NCBI GenBank assembly: GCA_036346275.1
Contig: CM070730.1
Coordinates: 3,596,309 to 3,660,308, forward strand
Source: Otatea glauca
Lineage: Eukaryota; Streptophyta; Magnoliopsida; Poales; Poaceae
Length of the DNA stretch: 64,000 nucleotides
Reading direction: 5' to 3'
Of the stretch, positions 56,774 to 64,000 are shown piece after piece; positions within the stretch are counted from its first letter, which is position 1; each line of letters opens with the position of its first letter. Both the position numbers and the translations under genes were made by a program. The notes beneath the pieces were generated by a model. The model was not told the DNA's origin, ran no database searches, and saw only the letters and a list, made by a program, of their open reading frames with translations.

Positions 56774-59679
56774 TTACATGCTCGGCTTCGCGCTGAGACG
56801 GCTCGCGAGCTTCTGACCCAGAGACCTGTCAGCCTGCATCGATCATACATGGAGCAATTATTCAGAATCTCGACCGTTGTTACTGTCCCGCAAGATCCCA
56901 ATCAGAGCATAAAGCACCACAAGACATTGACAATTCATTCAAAGAAACACAAGACATTGACAGGGCATGGTAATATGCTCTGTTAAAAGAGAAAAGCGAG
57001 CTGATTTTAAAAGCAAACATGGAGTCAAGAATCTGATGATCTAAATATATCTGAAGAAGCTAGACTTAATCACCTGAGACCAGTAGGAGAGCCAGATGCT
57101 CCTGATCTCGTGAGTGAGGCGAGGGTCAGAGAGCGCATCGATCCATCTCTTGATGAATCGCTCTTGCCTGCAGATGTATAAACCCATCAATCCAATCCAG
57201 TTCAATTCACAGGCTCACTGCTTCATCAAACTTTGCATGAATTGCTATCAGTTTTTGCACGCACCTTGCCGGGTCCCATGAGCGGTACCTCTCCCCGGGC
57301 TGCTTGAAGTTGTTCTCCTTCTCGATCACAGTCTGCAATGCGTGCAAGCACAGATCGACCAGTTAGCAGATTAAGCAACTTGCCACATGCAAGAGCGAGT
57401 ATGCACGGTACGTACCTTCTCGCGGCGGCCGGTGAGAGTGGCGGATGGGATGGGGTACCTGGGCGCATGCTTGGCGGGGTCGTACCTGGACGGGAAGTAG
57501 TCCACCTCCTCGTCGCGGTGCATGAAGTTCATGAAGCCGTCGTAGTGGTTATTGTGGTGGGCGCACTTGGGCGCATTGGCCGGGAGCAGCAGGTAGTTGG
57601 GCCCGAGGCGGTGGCGCTGCGTGTCGGAGTAGGAGAAGATCCTGGTCTGCAGTAGCTTGTCGTCGGAGTAGTAGATCCCCGGCACGATGATCCCGGGGCA
57701 GAAGGCGAGCTGCTCGTTCTCGGTGAAGAAGTTGTCGATGTTGCGGTTGAGCACCATCCTGCCGACGGGCTGCAGCGGGATGAGGTCCTCGGGCCAGGTC
57801 TTCGTGACGTCGAGCGGGTCGAAGTCGAAGCGGTCCTCGTGGTCGGGGTCGATGGTCTGGATGTAGAGCTTCCATTCGGGGTAGTTGCCGGCGGCGATGG
57901 CGTTGTAGAGGTCCTTGGTGGCGTGGCTGTGGTTGGTGCCGCCGACGGTAACGGCCTCGTCGTCGAGGAGGGACTTGACGCCGCAGGTGGGCCTCCAGTG
58001 GAACTTGACGTAGTGGGACTTGCCGGCGCGGTTGACGAGCGTGTAGGTGTTGACGCCGGAGCCGTCCATGTGGCGGTAGTCGGCGGGGATGCCGATGTCG
58101 TCGAAGAGGAAGGTGAACATGTGGAGGCTCTCAGGGTGGTGGGAGAAGAAGTCGAGGATGCGCCAGTTCTCCTGGATGTGCGACTTGGGGTTGGGCTTGA
58201 GCGAGTGCACCATGTCCGGGAACTTCATGCCGTCGCGGATGAAGAAGACGGGGAAGTTGTTGCCGACCAGGTCCCAGTTGCCCTCGCGGGTGTAGAACTT
58301 GATGGCGAACCCGCGCGGGTCGCGCAGCGTCTCGGGGCTGCCGCGCTCGTGGATCACGGTGGAGAAGCGCACGATCACGGGGGTCTGCACGCCGGGCGCG
58401 CGCAGGAAGTCGGCGCACGTCAGGTGCGAGATGTCGTGCGTCACCTCGAAGAAGCCCTTGGCGCTCGCGCCGCGGGCGTGCACCACGCGCTCCGGGATGC
58501 GCTCCCGGTCGAAGTCGGCCAGCTTCTCAACCAGGTGGTAGTCCTCCAGAAGGATCGGCCCTTCAGTGCATATATATATATAATTAGTGCATGCGTTCAT
58601 CTTGAGCACTTCAATTTTGTTTCTTTTGTTTGCCATTAATTGTTCTTAAATCTTAATTTTACAACGGACTAGTTGTGCGGTCTCGATTGTAAACCACTTC
58701 AAATTTTCAAGTTCATGGCAAAGCTTACGGAACCAATTTTTGTTTGATGATTTAGAACTTACAACTATTGTCTGTCAAATTGGACTTCACTATAGGGATC
58801 AGGGAAAACTTCTCTTAATTAGTAGATTCGTACTAACTTAACTGCAGGCCAGGTGCCTGAGGCACAACCAATCCTAGTGGAGTGGGATTACGAAAAGAAG
58901 AATGATCTTATATGTGCTATTCAATATATTTTTTTCAGGAGTTTACAACCATGATCCTACTTCACACAGATAAGACACACCATGGCATGGTCTATGTTCT
59001 GATTTCTGGACTTCATTTCAACGTGTACAAACACTAGCACCCAGACATGTTCTCAGGGGTCTTTACCTGATACTGATACCGCTGTCGAGTCAGTTAGGCT
59101 GCTCTTGATAATCTTCGCTTAATAATCCAGTTGTAATCTTAGCATAATTTGTGTGTGTGTGTAAATAAGCCACTTATTAAGCCAGCAAGGTTTCACTTTT
59201 ACACTATCGATGACTTGAAAACAAAGTCCAGGCACAGCGCAGCCTGTCATGAATATAATCGCCATCAAGCGTTTCCTAACCACACGGAATTCGATACCGC
59301 GACGCCCAAATCAGCAAACACATGGATCGATTTTGGTCACGTAATACATGCCGCAAGCCACTCGTAGGCAGGTACTAACAGTACACGGGAAGGGAGAAGG
59401 TGGCCATGCGATGGGACGCGACGCGTACCTCGGGAGCCGACGGTGAGGGAGTGGTCGTTGTTCCATACGGGCGCGCCGGAGTTGGTGCTCCAGAGCGGGC
59501 CGTTGAACGAGCTCGAGGGGCGGTACTGCACGCGCGCGCAGCCGAAAAAGCACGCACACCCGTCAGAACCAAAACCAAGCCAACAACAACGCACGCAAAC
59601 AACGCTCCCATGGCTGCAAGAGCTAGGCACAAGAACAACGCCTGAGCTAAGCAGGAGAGATTACCTTGTACGGGTCCAT
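56774..59679 (-). CDS. CATA: Catalase, grass CatA/Cat3-like
   Basis: Exons on the minus strand are 59679-59665, 59525-59429, 58560-57416, 57332-57265, 57167-57074 and 56833-56774. All are GT-AG and in phase, giving 492 aa, the standard plant catalase length. It converts hydrogen peroxide to water and oxygen in peroxisomes. The active-site signature RERIPERVVHARG places distal His at residue 65, and VGNNFPVFF carries the conserved Asn. The proximal haem motif RIFSYSDTQ supplies the Tyr ligand. The C-terminus ends in KPSM, the non-canonical peroxisome-targeting tail of plant catalases. Start MDPYKYRPSS and the sequence NWDLVGNN, IPADYRHMDGSG and APRYPIPSATLTG point to the rice CatA type; the symbol rests on recalled similarity. 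Intron 2 is about 870 bp. The first coding exon has only five codons. Confidence 0.96.
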
Positions 59680-60874
59680 GGCTATCCACGGCCGGCGCGC
59701 GCGAGGCGAGGGTCGCCACACAGTGCGCGCGCTTCTTATAGCGGGAACAAGAGGTCGAGACGGCAAGTGTCGGATCTTTCTGGACTACGGCTCACACAGG
59801 CCTAGCTTCTTCTTTCATCGCTCGTACGTGCTACGTGTGCCAGTTCTGCTCCGGATGGATAGATATGGGCCGCGCCGCGCCTCATCCACACGCACGCTCC
59901 CCGACGCTCGCCGTCCAGAAAAAAAAAAGAAAGCCGAACGGAATTTGTTTCTGACGTGGTCATCAGATAAACGTAGGCAAAAATGGGAACTGGACAGGGC
60001 TCTGGGGGTGTGAAGGCGACGGGGTATGGCAGTTTTTGCTGCGGATTGCAGATGCCGTTCACATTGCGAGCATGGCATGTATATGCGACCGTACCATCTT
60101 CCCAAATGGCGCAAAGAGCACCAGCGGAGGGCTTCCTCCTGTAACCAGCTCCGAAGATTTTTCACCTGATACGTGCGGTGGAACACGGTATTACACTGTA
60201 TACCGCATCGCGATTTTTTTTTTGGGTTTTTGGTGTAATGATAGGTTGCGCCGCGCGGCCGCTTTCTTGCCGAGAAAAAAAAATAAAACGTCATACAAGC
60301 ATGCAAAAAAAACACAACTGAAAAAGCATCAACAGATGATCACAGAACAGCGTCAGGTGGTTGAGGGCCTGCTTCGGTTACTCATCTCATCCAGGCTTCT
60401 CTACAATATACTTCACAGTTCACACAAAAAAGAGAGGAACAAACACACATCTTAAGATGGCACATGCAGGCAACCATCTCCACTTTTTACCATTTTAAAG
60501 CTTTCACACAACGAAAGCCCCTTCAATGTAACGAGCCCATCAACATACGAATTAACCGAATTTGGCAAATCTTCAATGGAAATGTTGGCATATATGGGCT
60601 GCAAGAGCAGGGTAGATAAACAACGGCCATGTACACTGCAGTAAGACCCCATAATTCAATATGTATGTACACCAACCCAAGGTCTCAGTACACCATTGTT
60701 TCAACCACGACATAGGACCATGTATGCAAAGGATCGCCGGTAGACTCTCGTTTATTCATCTTAGACCATAGAATCTAGATGCTGCCTTTGAATCTGACAG
60801 GGTATAAAACCAATGAACCCGATAACCTTACAATGTAAACTACAGGTAACACGATGGGCAGAGCTTTGCATAAT
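59680..60874. other. Catalase promoter and ubiquilin 3' side
   Basis: The catalase promoter lies at the left. The DSK2 3' UTR probably occupies about 60450-60874. No extra gene is recognised; open frames near 59666-60013 and 60036-60455 look accidental. Confidence 0.45.
59734..59740 (-). promoter_or_regulatory. TATA box of the catalase gene
   Basis: The minus strand reads CTATAAGAAG about 55 bp upstream of the start codon, implying a leader of roughly 25 bp. Confidence 0.6.
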
Positions 60875-63394
60875 CTACTGGCCAAAATTCCCAAGAAGTC
60901 GTTCCACTGCAGCATGAACATTTCCAGAGGTGGCGACCAAAGCTCGGATGTTCTCCTGTGTGTCAAAGAAACCCATTTCTTGGAGTTGAGCTAGTTGTGT
61001 TGCATAGAGTTCTTCTAGTGGCGCTGCAAATTTGGACATTGCTTAATTAATGAGCAAAGTTCATAAAAATAACACTTGATAGTACTGGAACATCATTTCT
61101 TCTAATATCAGACTATGAAATGCATACTGACCATTGGGGGTATTTGAAACACCTAGGCCACCACCAGCACCAAGACCACTGAACATGCTCATCAAGGTGT
61201 TGAGATTAACATTGCCTAGCATTCAAGTGTTTTTGTAAGTCATTAAAGAAGTAATAACAAATATGTCTACTCGATAGCACAGTTAAAGGTCTGAGCACAT
61301 CGAATTTGCTGCAAGTTGACTAGCATGAGATAAATTTCACGTTGACTTCCCATGAAGCAACTCAGAATCCCATTGGAGTTTGATCAGCCACCTCAATATA
61401 TCAGGTAACAAAGTAAACCAGTGCATATATGGTCAACAAATCAACAATTGTTTCCCAGCAGGGTATATTGGTCCAGAGGGCATTCATTCCATTGTTCATG
61501 ATTCAGCTTATATGACCAAGTTACATATCTCAAAAGCAAAAGCCTTTAGTGCTAATGTATGCATGGTATGAGTAACTAAGCATTTAATTATTACTATTCT
61601 CATGCTACAATGGTCTAATTTTTATGTAAAAATAAACCTTATTTCACAATGCTTGAAAGTGATTTTATCAACAGCATGTAAAGAAACAACCATCAATAAA
61701 ACCTAATATAAATGACTTGCCAGAAGCTGACATATGAATTCATATGAGAATGCCAGGAAAATTCGTTCAGATAGTGAATTGGTAGACAAAATTACCTGCA
61801 CCAGTGCCCACTTGGGTTCGCTCCCTGAATAAAACAAGAAACGGATTCAACAAACAGTGCTTAGAGCAATACTTAAACATAATTATCAGCAATAATGACA
61901 AACTGTAATCTCTTAATATTAGGCTTAACAAGCAAATTTCTATCTTAGAGAAAAGGTATTTAACAACATCATGAGCTAAGGAGGTAGGTTGAACTGGAGA
62001 TACTCACTGGCCGGCTTGTTGTTGACCAAGTTGGGACATCAAAGCTTGCTGAAATGAAATTAGATGCTGCATAAAAAAAGAAAACAATTGGTCTTTCATA
62101 TAATTACATGATCTGCATATAACTACATCAGTATAACCCGATTTCACCTGTAATGTTTCAGGAGACGTCAACTGGCGAAGAAATTCCGGGTTCTGAAACA
62201 TTTCTCTAAATTGAGTATTCGACTCCATCAGATTACGTACATTTGGGTTGACATTAAGCAACTGCGCGCGAGACAACATCATAAGGGGATCAAAACAATA
62301 TGATTCAGGCAGGTCAAGAAACACTCTTCATCAACAATTCCACAACATAGATAATTGAAGCAGCATACCTGATTCACAGACTGAGGATTAGACATAATGT
62401 TCTGCATCATTTGCATCATAGTAGGATTTTGCAAAACCTGACTCAAGGAGGAAGCATCAGAGCCACCACCCATCATACTTCCCAAATCTGCAGAACCCAA
62501 CCCTCCCAGGCCACCAGTTGTGGGACTTCTTGCATTGCTAGCAGGAGAAGGCCTTCCAGCTCCTTGTGCAGGACCAGCAGTTGATTTAAGTTTTAGATAG
62601 CAAAACAGGACAATAATACATGCAAATAAAAACAACAGAAACATGGAATGCCCAAAACCTACCATTTGTGCTCCAGGGATTTGGAAGTGGATTAGTATTC
62701 GGGGCAGGAGACCCTGTTGTGGACCCTGAAGCAGTAGTTGCTGCATTGGCAGCTGGATCTCTGGCGTTGTTAGACCCCTGATTTCCTAGAAGAGCTGCAA
62801 ATGGGTTCGGATTTCTATCACCCTCCCCAGCCATTGTTGTTGCATTCAGAAATGGCTCTTGAACAGTTTCATACATGCGGCGGAGCATATTGAACCCTTC
62901 TGGAGAAGATTCAATGTTGCTCATGGCTCTGTCTGTGTTCCGCATCATTTCCCTCATAAGTTCAGGATTCCTAGCTGCTTCAACAGTCTGACGGAGAATG
63001 CTCGGATCATTGAGGACATGGGCAAGATCTGGATTACGATCAATGATCTCACGCATTTGAGGATTGTTCATAATTATATTGCGTATTAGATCAGGGCTAT
63101 TCATTATATTCTGCATGAGCGGCATGTTCATTATTTCCCTCAGTAAGTTGGGATTCTCAGTTAACTGTTGTTGCACCTGGTCTAATTCTGGAAGGCCAGA
63201 GCCAAATAAACCTAATCCTCCACTGTTAGCAGTCCCTGTGGCCCCCAGACCTTGCAACAGGCCTCCAAAACCAGATGCTGGGGCACTAGCAGGAGTAGCA
63301 GCAGAAGTTCCATGGTTGGCTGCAGCAGGTGCAGTTGATGCTGCTGGTGGTGCGGCGCCACGCACCATGTGAATGGTGTGATCTGTCTCCACAC
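60875..63394 (-). CDS. Ubiquilin/DSK2 proteasome shuttle, N-terminal UBL missing (window edge)
   Basis: Exons seen on the minus strand are 63394-62663, 62562-62369, 62261-62148, 62066-62008, 61824-61796, 61215-61132 and 61023-60875. They are in phase from the first two bases (finishing a codon begun in an upstream exon) to the TAG stop, 447 codons. STI1-type repeats are visible: ENPNLLREIMNMPLMQNIM, NPQMREIIDRNPDLAHVLND, NPELMREMMRNTDRAMSNIE, later NPTMMQMMQNIMSNPQSVNQ. A C-terminal UBA follows (LAQLQEMGFFDTQENIRAL ... NVHAAVERLL). Ubiquilins bind ubiquitin through UBA and the proteasome through an N-terminal UBL, carrying clients to degradation. The UBL exon must lie right of 64000. The acceptor at 62562 (CACAAG) has a poor pyrimidine tract. 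The exon at 62066 has a competing AG at 62048. Confidence 0.94.
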
Positions 63395-64000
63395 CTTCAG
63401 AAAGAAAAAAAAGGCATAAGAATAAGCAAGAGTTGGAAAAGTAACACTTAACTGCTTAGTGAAGTTCCCAGAATCAGGCTGCAGATTACTGACTCAAAGA
63501 TTAAAACATGCAGCCAATGGTACTTGATCACAAAAGGTATTTCTATATCTATAATGCCACGCATTCAAAAAGTGGCCAATTCCAATTGGTAAGAATGTGA
63601 AGCAATATATTCTCACACAATACAAGTAGATAAATCATGCCATCAGTATGCTATTAGATCTTAATTATTATGTAATGACTAAAGTTTCCTATGAAAGCGA
63701 GCACACGAGCAAAAATAAAAACACAAATCTTCGCCTTTTCCATGAAACTCGTAGAAATCGCCACCTATTCAATATTTGATGTTTTACAGAAGAACGCTAG
63801 TCATGAATAAGGAATTGTCCATATTTGGTTCATTTTAGTATGTGTGGTACTGTGGTTTATGGAATTTTAAAATAATTTTCAGTATCTATTTTTTTATTTG
63901 CTTAAAGCAAGTGTGATAAGCTAATATTGTCTGGCAACATTCTACACCAAAAAAGAAAAAAGGGAACAAACTACACATATCATGGTGAATTGGTGATGTT
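63395..64000 (-). other. Ubiquilin upstream intron, no coding seen
   Basis: AT-rich DNA with no ubiquitin-like sequence, so the intron before the exon at 63394 extends past the window edge. Confidence 0.6.

Noticed and set aside
57839..58639. Long open frame (266 codons) on the plus strand opposite catalase exon 3
   Set aside because: It is the antisense shadow of a GC-rich coding exon; the peptide is low-complexity V/G/A/E and has no domain.
59666..60455. Plus-strand gene divergent from catalase
   Set aside because: The open frames are short, Arg/Ser-rich by composition and overlap the catalase promoter and leader; no domain is visible.

Overview
The window is nuclear DNA of a grass (Poaceae). 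Its genes have GT-AG introns, its coding GC is high in the grass manner, the catalase resembles grass CatA/Cat3 types, and the transposon families (CACTA with TNP2, Helitrons, copia/gypsy, hAT and Stowaway MITEs) are typical of grass genomes. Five protein genes can be assembled by splicing: two receptor-like cytoplasmic kinases of the RLCK-VII/PBL group (+ strand, 5423-9406 and 33067-39059), a NIN-like protein with RWP-RK and PB1 domains (- strand, 46429-49940), a catalase (- strand, 56774-59679, 492 aa) and a ubiquilin/DSK2 whose ubiquitin-like exons lie beyond the right edge (- strand, 60875-63394). Every exon junction was checked for reading phase.

Layout. 1-3249 is the 5' end of a decayed Ty3/gypsy element. 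3322-4545 is an old hAT-type MITE split by a small Helitron. Kinase 1 follows. 10070-17113 is a decayed copia element that carries fragments of host genes (beta-tubulin, ABCG transporter). 17407-29228 is a structurally complete 11.8-kb CACTA transposon with a TTG target duplication. It encodes a TNP2 transposase with three nonsense codons and a second gene with Transposase_24, DUF8039 and Ulp1-protease domains. 29925-32757 is a 350-bp tandem repeat split by Helitron A. Kinase 2 follows; its third intron is inflated to 4 kb by a LINE-tailed retrosequence, Helitron B and a hAT MITE. 39291-44908 is a LINE with a solo LTR nested in it. The NLP, catalase and ubiquilin genes fill the right third, with a Stowaway MITE and an intact hAT MITE between NLP and catalase.

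The genes have no obvious common pathway. Immune-type kinases, a nitrate-response transcription factor, a peroxisomal catalase and a proteasome shuttle are ordinary grass neighbours. The unusual content is the transposon record. Several insertion events can be read at single-base resolution because the empty or duplicated target is also present in the window. A small Helitron has its empty site in a second MITE copy, Helitron A interrupts a tandem array, and Helitron B sits inside the target duplication of a hAT MITE. I see no previously unknown defence or metabolic system. The strongest candidates for new biology are the hairpin block duplicated upstream of both CACTA genes, the double 5' terminus of the small Helitron, the long foldback inside Helitron B and the gene-carrying copia element.
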